A stretch of 14,228 bases of DNA from JANMDU01 sp043755865 (GTDB lineage: Bacteria; Pseudomonadota; Gammaproteobacteria; Burkholderiales; Burkholderiaceae_C), in contig JAYUSD010000003.1 of NCBI GenBank assembly GCA_043755865.1, positions 1 to 14,228 of the forward strand, given 5' to 3'. Positions 5,925 through 12,642 of this stretch are shown here, piece by piece (position 1 is the first letter of the stretch; every line of letters begins with the position of its first letter). The notes below the pieces were generated by a model that did no database searches, was not told where the DNA came from, and saw only the letters and a program-made list of their open reading frames with translations. A program made the position numbers and the translations under genes.

Positions 5925-6248
5925 ATGCCGCGCGGCCAATATCATGTCTATGTGATTGCGCTCGATGATCGCGTATGGAACAGCGGCAAATTTCGCCGCT
6001 GCAACCCGGATTACGTCATGGGCAAGCCCTTTGTCTATGTCGGCATGACGGGGTTCGATCCAGATACCCGGTTTGATAAACACAAAGCCGGTATTCAAGC
6101 GAACACGTTCGTCACAGACTTCGGCCTGCATCTGCTGCCCGCACTCTACGAACACCTGAACCCGATGCCGCATGTGACAGCGAAGAAGATAGAAGTCGAG
6201 CTGGCGATTCAGTTGCAAGCCAAAGGCTATGGCGTGTGGCAGGGCTGA
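5925..6248 (+). CDS. Small GIY-YIG-like protein of unknown function
   Basis: The 107 residues begin HVYVIALDD and contain FVYVGMTGFDPDTRF at 36-50, a spacing that resembles the GIY-YIG nuclease motif with the second half as YVG. Arg49, His53 and Glu90/Glu92 fall where this fold often places catalytic residues. I recognise it as a family of short uncharacterised bacterial proteins sharing KPFVYVGMTG and a GYGVWQ-type end. The ATG at 5925 is one base after the rsmI stop, so it is probably translated from the same message; starting further upstream would overlap rsmI. Nuclease activity is inference. It could instead be a non-catalytic member. Confidence 0.75.
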   Translation: MPRGQYHVYVIALDDRVWNSGKFRRCNPDYVMGKPFVYVGMTGFDPDTRFDKHKAGIQANTFVTDFGLHLLPALYEHLNPMPHVTAKKIEVELAIQLQAKGYGVWQG

Positions 6249-6264
6249 GCTTAGTTTTCTTCAA

Positions 6265-6939
6265 TCAAGCGTAAGTCACCCACGCCGGCTTGTCTTCTAA
6301 GTGCGGCAACGTGTTGTAAGTCACGAGCATGTGGCGCTTGGGTGTGAAAGCAAATTCAGTGATGCTGCTGTTGCGAATACGAAGATTGAGCTCAATCGTG
6401 GCTGGTGCGGGTGCGCCCAGAATGTAGCCTACCGCCGTGCTGATCGGCCCGCCACTAGAGCAAATCAAAATACGCGCATCTTCTTTGTTTCCGAAATCTA
6501 AGCGCACTTCATCCAGCACATCGGTGATGCCGCGCACAAAATCAGGATACGCGGGCATGCCCAGTGGCGCGGCCGTGCCCGCCATCCAAGCGGCGAGGCC
6601 ATCGCGCAGCAAGCGGAAATGTTTGCGATAGTTCTCCGGCGAACGTTCGGTGGACAGCGGCTCGGGATGAATCGCTTGCACCACGGCATCGCTGTCATAT
6701 TCGTTAAGCCCGGGCCTCGGCGTGGCCGCCGCATCCGAGCCCATGCCGCGTGCAATGCCTTGGTAGGTCTGCGCATGGCGGCGCAACGTGCCCATGTATG
6801 CAGCATCGAAGCGGATATTTTTTTCTTTGAAATAAGCACCCAGTGCCACCGATTGCTGGTTTCCAAGATCGCTCAAATTGTCATAATCCGCCGCACCAAA
6901 ACTGGCTTGGCCGTGGCGCACGAGGTAGAGAGTAGGCAT
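6265..6939 (-). CDS. Histidine phosphatase (phosphoglycerate mutase-like) family protein, atypical
   Basis: The N-terminus YLVRHGQASFG carries the RHG phosphate-binding motif with the nucleophile His at residue 9. LSDLGNQQS at 22-30, TLRRHAQT at 51-58 and the acid region LNEYD at 78-82 also fit the family. The second conserved His, normally in a SHGG-type motif, is replaced: residues 161-166 read SSGGPI. The 224 residues are a complete domain. It is cytoplasmic, with no signal peptide. The substrate cannot be told. The ATG at 6937-6939 has no clear ribosome site. It converges with the small GIY-YIG-like gene, 16 bp apart, and no terminator is visible between them. Confidence 0.85.
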   Translation of the reverse strand: MPTLYLVRHGQASFGAADYDNLSDLGNQQSVALGAYFKEKNIRFDAAYMGTLRRHAQTYQGIARGMGSDAAATPRPGLNEYDSDAVVQAIHPEPLSTERSPENYRKHFRLLRDGLAAWMAGTAAPLGMPAYPDFVRGITDVLDEVRLDFGNKEDARILICSSGGPISTAVGYILGAPAPATIELNLRIRNSSITEFAFTPKRHMLVTYNTLPHLEDKPAWVTYA

Positions 6940-7016
6940 GGCGCTATTGTTGTGTATTCAGACCCTGATGGCTATCAAAGTGGAGACAGCAGGATTGTTC
7001 GCATTCTCGATGGCTT

Positions 7017-7039
7017 GACGCTATTTATTTAATAGCGTC
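7017..7039. other. Perfect 9-bp hairpin
   Basis: GACGCTATT (7017-7025) and AATAGCGTC (7031-7039) pair perfectly across a 5-base TATTT loop. It is about 80 bp upstream of the phosphatase start. With no T tract on either side, an operator or an RNA hairpin is more likely than a terminator. Confidence 0.5.
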
Positions 7040-7086
7040 TTGCGTAGATTCCATACCGGCAATATCAGCATTTTGCTTTGAAATAG

Positions 7087-7103
7087 CATCGCTTTTAGCG
7101 ATG
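7087..7103. other. Perfect 7-bp hairpin
   Basis: CATCGCT (7087-7093) pairs with AGCGATG (7097-7103) across TTT. It lies between the 7017 hairpin and the long inverted repeat. Confidence 0.45.
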
Positions 7104-7120
7104 GATTGATGGTCGGTGCG

Positions 7121-7253
7121 CTTGGGCCTGTGATCGCCGCAGTCGTCGTGGCCTCATGTGCCCGAGCAGCGAGTATCGCGGCACCTGCCGCGTAAAAGAC
7201 GTGCGCTGCGCGGCCAAAATCGGCCACGCCAACTGCGGCGATCACAGGCCAAG
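7121..7253. repeat. Long inverted repeat with 19-bp perfect arms
   Basis: GGCCTGTGATCGCCGCAGT (7125-7143) recurs as its exact reverse complement at 7232-7250. Allowing a one-base bulge, the outer CTTG at 7121-7124 also pairs with CAAG at 7250-7253. Inside, after a 3x3 mismatch, CGTGGCC (7147-7153) pairs with GGCCACG (7222-7228). The apex contains a further perfect hairpin, CGCGGCA-CC-TGCCGCG (7177-7192). Its size is similar to element B at 1127-1249, but the arm sequences differ. No ORF or known insertion sequence features are visible. Confidence 0.75.
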
Positions 7254-7291
7254 ATGGACGAGGACAGTTCCAATCTCGTCGATCTAAAGCG

Positions 7292-7307
7292 GCTTGCAAT
7301 AGCAAGC
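7292..7307. other. Perfect 6-bp hairpin
   Basis: GCTTGC (7292-7297) pairs with GCAAGC (7302-7307) across AATA. A neighbouring inverted pair, GACGAG (7257-7262) and CTCGTC (7275-7280), lies just before it. Confidence 0.35.
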
Positions 7308-7493
7308 GTTTCACGCGTAGATTTTCACATCAGCCTGAAGGCAGGCGAAACACCTCACACTCGCAGCCACTTCATCCGCAGAGAAATCCTCCACGCCCCA
7401 AAAGCCAAGCGGAACGAAAGCCAAAGCAACCCAACGCTATAAACTCAATAGCAGTCCGCGCAATAAACACGCCGGCTATATGCCAATACGACG

Positions 7494-8894
7494 TTAAATC
7501 TGACGAAATAATCCGTCTAAGCGCGAATCCCAGCTGCTGCCCGGTAACAAGCTTTGCAATTGCGAATCTGGCAAAGCAAAGGTGCTGCGCAGTGCTTGCG
7601 CAAGTACGGCGCGGTAATCGTGATGCGCTGGCACATCTCGGTTGTCATTCAAGTTGCCGCGAGATAGCCCCGTCCATTGACCATGCACTTTGCCGCCGTG
7701 CACGCGGTTGCCGATCAACCACAGCGCATTTCCAAAGCCGTGGTCTGTGCCCTTGGTGCCATTCTCGGCAGCGGTGCGGCCAAACTCGCTCATCACGATG
7801 ATGAGATCACCCGGTTGATCAAACTCGCTGCGCAATTGCGCAAGCCCTCTTGCAAGATTGCCTAAGTTGTTGGCCAACTGGCCTGTGGCATTGCCTTGAT
7901 TGGCATGCGTATCCCAACCGCCCGCAGACAGGAAGCCCAAGCGAAGCTTGGGATCATTGCGCATGAGCGTGGCCAAATGCTGCGCATCGAGTGCGAGGCC
8001 CACCGGGTCAGCCGCACCATTGCTGGCGGCTTGCATTTGGGATTGCTGGGCAGCCGTCGTTTGAGGCGTGCCATCTTTGTCGAGTGCTTTGCGCGTTGGT
8101 GCAGAAGATGCGCTGCCGGCCATGCCCACCATCTCTGCATTGGCGTTGGCCGTGCGTGTATTGCGCTCATTCATGAGCTCCTGCGAGGTTTGCATGCGGC
8201 TGCCCGCGCCTTGGCGAAAAGCCTCACTGATTTTGTCGTTGCCGGCATACAAATCCATCAAAGCGCTGCGCTGCTTTTCATTGGCCAGTACACCCGTGCG
8301 CGCCGCTGCATCGCCGCGCGGGATCAGCTTGACAGTCGCTTGCCCTGACAAAATCGCTGGGTTGGCTTCGCCGACGCCTAAAGCCGAGCCGGCGCTGCTG
8401 GCCGAGAGTTTGTTAAGCCAGCCCACAGGCGTGCTGCTTTTCTCGCGCAAGCCGATTTCCATCAAATACTGCGCATCAAAATGCGAGCGATTGGGCGCGG
8501 CCAATCCAGCGCTGGCGATCACGCCGAGGCAGCCCTCTTGCCACAAGGGCAGGAGCGGCGAGAGGGCGGGATGCAGGGCAAAGCGGTCATCGAGTTTCAA
8601 GGCCGTCTCGCGCGAACCATCCGGTGCAGCGACTGCGATATTGGGGCGCATCGCATAGTAATCCCGGTCTGAATAGGGCACGAGAGCGGAAAGCCCGTCG
8701 TAGGCGCCGCGCAGGAAAACGACCACCATGCGGCCTTGGTTTAATGCGCCTGTTGGCGTGCTTGTTAGCGTCCCTGTTGGTGCGCGTTGGGCAAAGACTT
8801 TTCCGCCGAGCAATCCGCATGTGCCAAGCGCAATGCCTTGTGCCGCGAGGTGTGCGATTAAGTTTCGGCGATTGAGGTCAGGGAAGTTGTTCAT
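7494..8894 (-). CDS. DUF1501 exported protein
   Basis: DUF1501 proteins are distantly related to sulfatases and alkaline phosphatases and are usually encoded beside DUF1800; their function is unknown. The 466-residue product starts with DLNRRNLIAHLAA, a twin-arginine-like motif (Arg9-Arg10), then a hydrophobic stretch ending KVFAQ, so export by Tat is likely. Family segments visible: VVVFLRGAYDGLSALVP from about 57, LHPALSPLLPLW about 107-118, NRSHFDAQY about 135-143, GGWDTH, and later IIVMSEFGRT with GTDHGFGNALWLIG, which hold candidate metal ligands. The ATG at 8892-8894 has AGGA eight bases upstream; a TTG one codon earlier is possible. It lies 15 bp after the DUF1800 stop, so the two are one operon. 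Confidence 0.9.
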   Translation of the reverse strand: MNNFPDLNRRNLIAHLAAQGIALGTCGLLGGKVFAQRAPTGTLTSTPTGALNQGRMVVVFLRGAYDGLSALVPYSDRDYYAMRPNIAVAAPDGSRETALKLDDRFALHPALSPLLPLWQEGCLGVIASAGLAAPNRSHFDAQYLMEIGLREKSSTPVGWLNKLSASSAGSALGVGEANPAILSGQATVKLIPRGDAAARTGVLANEKQRSALMDLYAGNDKISEAFRQGAGSRMQTSQELMNERNTRTANANAEMVGMAGSASSAPTRKALDKDGTPQTTAAQQSQMQAASNGAADPVGLALDAQHLATLMRNDPKLRLGFLSAGGWDTHANQGNATGQLANNLGNLARGLAQLRSEFDQPGDLIIVMSEFGRTAAENGTKGTDHGFGNALWLIGNRVHGGKVHGQWTGLSRGNLNDNRDVPAHHDYRAVLAQALRSTFALPDSQLQSLLPGSSWDSRLDGLFRQI

Positions 8895-8909
8895 CAAAAG
8901 TTTCCTGCC

Positions 8910-10406
8910 TTACTTGCTCATGAATTCAGGCGCGGCCAACAGCAGGCCAGTGCGCATATTCGCGCTGGCTTCTTTGGCGACTCGCTCGCGCGTAGCGGCG
9001 CTGTAGAAAGGCAGCAAGAAGGTAGGCTCATCGACGCGGGGCGCGATACCGAAGGCGAAATCTGCGCGGCGCGTAAGCGCCTCTGGCGCGAGCCACGTGG
9101 CGGCATTGGTTTTGTAGCCATCCGGAGTCTGCCAGCCATGCAGCGGCTGGCCCGCTTGCGCTAAAAATCCTGCGGCTTGGCGATAGTTTTGGTTACGGCT
9201 TGCATCGTCTTTCGCTGCACCGGCCGCGGCCAAGCTGGAGCAGGCGTAGTCCATCGGCGTTTTGAAAAGCGTGTTGCTGCTCTCCCAAAATTGTGAAGAA
9301 TCAATCAAGCTTCGCATCACGGCATGGATATCGCCGCCAGTTTGCGTGAAGGTGCGCGCGAGGGTGTCCACGATGGCTTTGGAGGGCGTGTCTGCTACAA
9401 AAAACATCGCCAGCCGCATCGCGACGCGCTGCGCAGTCGCCGGATGATTCGCTAAGAATTTGATGGCTGCGATGCCTTGGGCTTGCCCGCTTTCGCTGAA
9501 CGAGCGCCCCATCACTATTTTCGCGCCTTCTTCATGCGCGCGCGGGCGAAACACAAAGCCTTGCCCACCATTGATATCCACCGACCAGCCCGTCAGCACG
9601 CGCGCTAGCTCGCGCACATCGGCCTGCGTGTAGCCACCATTCACACCCAGCGTGTGCAGCTCCATCAGCTCACGCGCGTAGTTCTCGTTCAAGCCGCGCA
9701 CAGAGCTTTGCGCTTGATCAAGATAGAGCAGCATCGCCGGATGCTGCGCTGTCGCGAGCAGCACATCTTCAAACTTGCCCAACGCATGCGGGCGAATGGC
9801 GCTGAGCAAATAGTTGCCCACGTACGGGCGCACCGTGCCTTTGCCCACAAACACATTGAAATGGTTAAACCAAAATTCCGTCATGCGGGCAAGCAGCGGA
9901 TTTTCCTGGGCGGGATTGCTGCAAGAGGCCAAACGCCATGCGCTGGCCGCGAGCTGCATATCGCGGGAATAGTTTTCTGGATCGTTGCCTAAGCTGGAGT
10001 TTGCGCCGGCCATGCCATCAGCGGGCATGGGCGCAGCCATTGATATGGCGGGTTTTTGCGAGCTGGCGCGATTGTCTTTACGCGCCTCGCGCTCTTCGTG
10101 GTAGCGAGCGCTGACACTCTGTTGGCTCGCGGCCAATGCTTGCATAGCGGGGGGCAATTGCGCGACACGCTGGCTGTCAGCGCGCGCCGCGTCAAGCTGT
10201 GCCAAGCTCCATGCCTTGCTGCTGGCCTGAGCGGCTTGCACCAACGCAGGGGTTGGGCCGTAACCTAGGCGCGATGTGACGCGCCAGACTGCCGCAGGGC
10301 TGGTATCCGGTAGCGCCTGAGCAAAAATACCACTGGCTCCCAAGGCCAGCAAAGCAGCGCAAGCTGCATACTGGCAAGCGGCGATCCATGTTGTTTTCGT
10401 GCGCAT
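8910..10406 (-). CDS. DUF1800 exported protein
   Basis: A 498-residue DUF1800 family protein. A Sec signal peptide spans about residues 1-31 (hydrophobic core AACAALLALGASGIF, probable cut after AQA). Conserved segments: RLGYGPTPALV at 46-56, MTEFWFNHFNVF 175-186, a Gly-Leu-Asn-Glu-Asn-Tyr-Ala-Arg-Glu helix at 238-246 continuing to ELHTLGVNGGYTQ, VLTGWSVD 270-277 and HEEGAKIVMG 291-300. Between residues 90 and 140 sits a Ser/Ala/Met-rich linker that looks disordered. The start ATG at 10404-10406 has AGGAG seven bases upstream. It is the first gene of the DUF1800-DUF1501 pair. The two probably act together in the periplasm or at the surface; no reaction is established. Confidence 0.9.
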   Translation of the reverse strand: MRTKTTWIAACQYAACAALLALGASGIFAQALPDTSPAAVWRVTSRLGYGPTPALVQAAQASSKAWSLAQLDAARADSQRVAQLPPAMQALAASQQSVSARYHEEREARKDNRASSQKPAISMAAPMPADGMAGANSSLGNDPENYSRDMQLAASAWRLASCSNPAQENPLLARMTEFWFNHFNVFVGKGTVRPYVGNYLLSAIRPHALGKFEDVLLATAQHPAMLLYLDQAQSSVRGLNENYARELMELHTLGVNGGYTQADVRELARVLTGWSVDINGGQGFVFRPRAHEEGAKIVMGRSFSESGQAQGIAAIKFLANHPATAQRVAMRLAMFFVADTPSKAIVDTLARTFTQTGGDIHAVMRSLIDSSQFWESSNTLFKTPMDYACSSLAAAGAAKDDASRNQNYRQAAGFLAQAGQPLHGWQTPDGYKTNAATWLAPEALTRRADFAFGIAPRVDEPTFLLPFYSAATRERVAKEASANMRTGLLLAAPEFMSK

Positions 10407-10526
10407 GACGGTGCTCCTATGCCACTTTTAACGCCACACAGCGCGCCTGCGTTGGCAGGGTTTACAGAGCTTTACCGTGCTTTGCATGGCAGACCAACCC
10501 GATCAATGCGGCTCAACACGCACCAT

Positions 10527-10556
10527 GAAAAAAGCCCGGCGAACCGGGCTTTTTTC
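10527..10556 (-). terminator. Strong terminator of the solute-binding protein gene
   Basis: AAAAAAGCCCGG (10528-10539) pairs perfectly with CCGGGCTTTTTT (10544-10555) across the tetraloop CGAA, with one more G-C pair outside. T runs on both strands make it usable in both directions. It lies about 50 bp past the stop at 10607 and insulates the DUF1800 operon. Confidence 0.92.
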
Positions 10557-10562
10557 CATGGC

Positions 10563-10580
10563 AGCTCAGCAAGCTGAGCT
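10563..10580. other. Second hairpin after the solute-binding protein gene
   Basis: AGCTCAGC (10563-10570) and GCTGAGCT (10573-10580) form a perfect 8-bp inverted repeat around AA. It lies between the stop codon at 10607 and the main terminator. It may protect the 3' end of the message or mark processing; it has no T tract of its own. Confidence 0.45.
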
Positions 10581-10606
10581 CAGTCAATACGCGCGAGGAG
10601 CAAGGA

Positions 10607-12199
10607 TCAGTTGACCTTGACCAAACGCCAATCAATGCGGTTGTCCGCGCGGTGCACCACATCAATATTCTTCTTCATCGCCCAAGGAATGATTTGGTTG
10701 TGCAGCGGGATGTGCGAGACGGTGTCGTTGGACAGTTGCAAAGCTTCTGTCAGGGAGCGATTGCGCACGGGAAGATCTGTTTCGGTTTTGATGCGATCGA
10801 CCACCACGTCCATGCGCGCATTGCTGTAACGCCCCACGTTGTAATTGCCATCACCGCCCGTGCCGACCGTGCGCAGCAAAGATTGCGCAGAATACAGCGT
10901 GTCAAAGGTTGGCACGCCCCAGCCGAGCATATAAATGCTGGCTTCATAGCGCTGGATCATCGGGAAGTAAGTCACCAGCGGCAAAGTGCGCAACTTGGCT
11001 TTCACCCCAATTTTTGACCACATCACCGTGATGGCTTGGCAAATTTCTTCGTCGTTGATATAGCGGTTGTTGGGGCAGGCGAAATCCACCTCAAAGCCAT
11101 CTTTGTAGCCTGCATCGGCTAGCATTTTCTTGGAGGCTTCTGCGTCAAATGGAAAGCGCTTGTGCACGCCTTCCGTCCATCCAGCCACCATCGGCGCAAC
11201 AAGAGCGCCCGTGGGCTGCGAGAGGCCGCGCATCGTGACTTTGTTGATGCTCTCAATATCAATCGCTTGATACAGCGCGCGGCGCACACGCACATCTTTG
11301 AGTGGATTCTTGCCTTTGATATTTGAGCCAGTCAACTCCTCGCGGAATTGGTCCATGCCTAAAAAGATCGTGCGGTTTTCTACGCCATCCATGACTTTAA
11401 GATTGGCTGCGTTACGAAGGCGCGGTAAATCTTGCGGGCTTGGGTCAAGCGAGAAATCCACCTCGCCTGAGAGCAGCGCTGCCACGCGCGTGGCTTCCGC
11501 TTTGATCGGGGTGTAGACGATCTCCGTCACATTCGTGGGCGCGGCATTCGCTGCCCAGCCCCACCAATTCGGATTGCGCACCATGACGAGCTTTTGATCT
11601 GGCTGCCATTCTTTGACCATGTAAGGGCCCGAGCCCATCGCATTGCGGTGTGCAAAGCTCTCATCTTTGGTGCGAATGTCTTTAGGCTCGACAGAATTAT
11701 TTTTCTCAGCCCAAGCCTTGCTCATCACGCGCAGCTCGGTGAGCTGGTTGATCAACACAGGGTTCGAGCCCTTGAGCATGATGTCCACCGTGTTGTTGTT
11801 GACTTTGACCGCTTTATCAATGCCTTGCGCAAAAATCGCAAAGTTTGAAGTTTTCGATAGCGAGCGCATGATGGAATAGACCACATCATCCGCAGTGACC
11901 GCCGAGCCATCGCTGAATTTTGCGGTGTTGCGCAGCGTGAAGCGCACCTGAGTGGGCGACACGAAATCCCAGCGCGTGGCCAGCATCGGCTCGGCCTTGA
12001 AGGAGGTGCTGTTGTAGTACACGAGCGATTCATAAATCGCCGCGTGCACGCCGTTGCCTAAAGCGTTGTTTTGCGAATGGATGTCCAGCGTCGGAATATC
12101 GCTGGCGCTCGTCCATTTAAAAGTCTTGGCAGCGGCGATGCTGCTCATGCCTGCCAGCACCATGCTGGCAGCGAGAAGGGATAGTTTGATCTTCATCAT
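10607..12199 (-). CDS. ABC transporter periplasmic solute-binding protein, family 5 (peptide/nickel type)
   Basis: It would capture oligopeptides or a related solute in the periplasm and pass it to an ABC permease. The 530-residue product has a signal peptide (MMKIKLSLLAASMVLAGMSS, probable cut after AAA at about residue 24). The family 5 hallmarks follow: AIYESLVYYN near 54-63, PMLATRWDF 71-79, FTLRNTAKFSDG 87-98 and AVTADDVVYS 100-109, then GSGPYMV, ALYQAIDIESIN and LGWGVPTFD. A frame open further upstream would add 17 residues without a signal sequence, so the ATG at 12197-12199 is preferred; GAGAG lies four bases upstream, and the next ATG at 12196 is equally possible. No permease or ATPase gene is in view, so the solute cannot be inferred. 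A strong terminator follows, so it is probably transcribed alone. Confidence 0.93.
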   Translation of the reverse strand: MMKIKLSLLAASMVLAGMSSIAAAKTFKWTSASDIPTLDIHSQNNALGNGVHAAIYESLVYYNSTSFKAEPMLATRWDFVSPTQVRFTLRNTAKFSDGSAVTADDVVYSIMRSLSKTSNFAIFAQGIDKAVKVNNNTVDIMLKGSNPVLINQLTELRVMSKAWAEKNNSVEPKDIRTKDESFAHRNAMGSGPYMVKEWQPDQKLVMVRNPNWWGWAANAAPTNVTEIVYTPIKAEATRVAALLSGEVDFSLDPSPQDLPRLRNAANLKVMDGVENRTIFLGMDQFREELTGSNIKGKNPLKDVRVRRALYQAIDIESINKVTMRGLSQPTGALVAPMVAGWTEGVHKRFPFDAEASKKMLADAGYKDGFEVDFACPNNRYINDEEICQAITVMWSKIGVKAKLRTLPLVTYFPMIQRYEASIYMLGWGVPTFDTLYSAQSLLRTVGTGGDGNYNVGRYSNARMDVVVDRIKTETDLPVRNRSLTEALQLSNDTVSHIPLHNQIIPWAMKKNIDVVHRADNRIDWRLVKVN

Positions 12200-12222
12200 G
12201 ATGCTCTCATGCCCAAAAAGGC

Positions 12223-12250
12223 GTTGTACAAAAGAGCCATGATGCAGCAA
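12223..12250 (-). promoter_or_regulatory. Possible promoter of the solute-binding protein gene
   Basis: On the minus strand TTGCTG (12245-12250) is followed after 16 bp by TACAAC (12223-12228), 24 bp before the ATG. The -35 matches only 3 of 6, so this is a weak call based mainly on position. Confidence 0.25.
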
Positions 12251-12329
12251 GAGCCGCGCAAAGAGTGCGAGGATTTACCCCGAGGCGTTTCCGTAAGACC
12301 TTGCTTTGAGCCTCTTCTACAACACCCTG

Positions 12330-12348
12330 ATCTGCGGATCAAGCAGAT
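12330..12348 (-). other. Hairpin directly after the MNT gene
   Basis: ATCTGC (12330-12335) and GCAGAT (12343-12348) pair across seven bases, right after the stop at 12349. There is no T tract after it, so it is a weak terminator candidate at best. Confidence 0.3.
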
Positions 12349-12642
12349 TCAAGCCGAGATGATATTCTCGCTGCGCGCTTGGCTTCGAAGATATTCTGGC
12401 ACTTCTTGCAACACATGCCAATCCACCCGCATTGGCAAATCACTGTCTTCTAGAGCCATGCGCAAACAAGCGCGTTGTAGCATCGGCAAGTTGTAGTCAG
12501 TATCTAGCAAAATATCGATGTCTGAATGCGGCTTGGCCAAGCCTTGCGTGCGCGAGCCATAGGCATAAAGCTTAGCGCGCGGCGCATGTTGCTCAAAAAT
12601 ACTGAGAAGCAATGCGCGATGCTCTGATGCGAGATCAACCAT
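12349..12642 (-). CDS. MNT-type minimal nucleotidyltransferase, probable antitoxin (MntA-like)
   Basis: A 97-residue nucleotidyltransferase of the polymerase-beta fold. The motif AYGSRTQGLAKPHSDIDILLD is seen at 27-47, here best described as Gly29-Ser30, ten residues, then Asp41-x-Asp43, that is GSX10DXD. A third Asp, D74 in RVDW, completes the metal-binding triad. In characterised HepT/MntA pairs, MntA adds AMP units to the HEPN toxin and silences it. The ATG at 12640-12642 is used here, giving an 8-bp overlap with the HEPN stop (ATGGTTGA); a TTG one codon earlier is possible. AAGAG about eight bases upstream could serve as ribosome site. Coupled translation with the HEPN gene fits a toxin-antitoxin pair. 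Confidence 0.85.
   Translation of the reverse strand: MVDLASEHRALLLSIFEQHAPRAKLYAYGSRTQGLAKPHSDIDILLDTDYNLPMLQRACLRMALEDSDLPMRVDWHVLQEVPEYLRSQARSENIISA

Larger units (their letters stand above)
6940..7493. other. Gene-free, hairpin-rich stretch
   Basis: This 554-bp gap lies upstream of the phosphatase and downstream of the DUF1501 gene, both on the minus strand. No frame in it looks like a protein; open frames at 7021-7314 (-) and 7158-7442 (+) have no recognisable features. It holds at least five separate inverted repeats between 7017 and 7307, itemised separately. Past 7310 I see nothing notable except AT-rich DNA next to the DUF1501 stop. Confidence 0.7.

Noticed and set aside
7021..7314. 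Open frame of 97 codons on the minus strand across the long inverted repeat
   Set aside because: It starts at GTG, has no ribosome site, passes through both arms of the palindrome and resembles no protein family I know. The repeat structure explains the sequence better.
10407..10526. Promoter of the DUF1800 operon
   Set aside because: It must lie here, but only weak pairs such as TTGGTC with TAAAGC at 17 bp are present, too poor to list as a feature.
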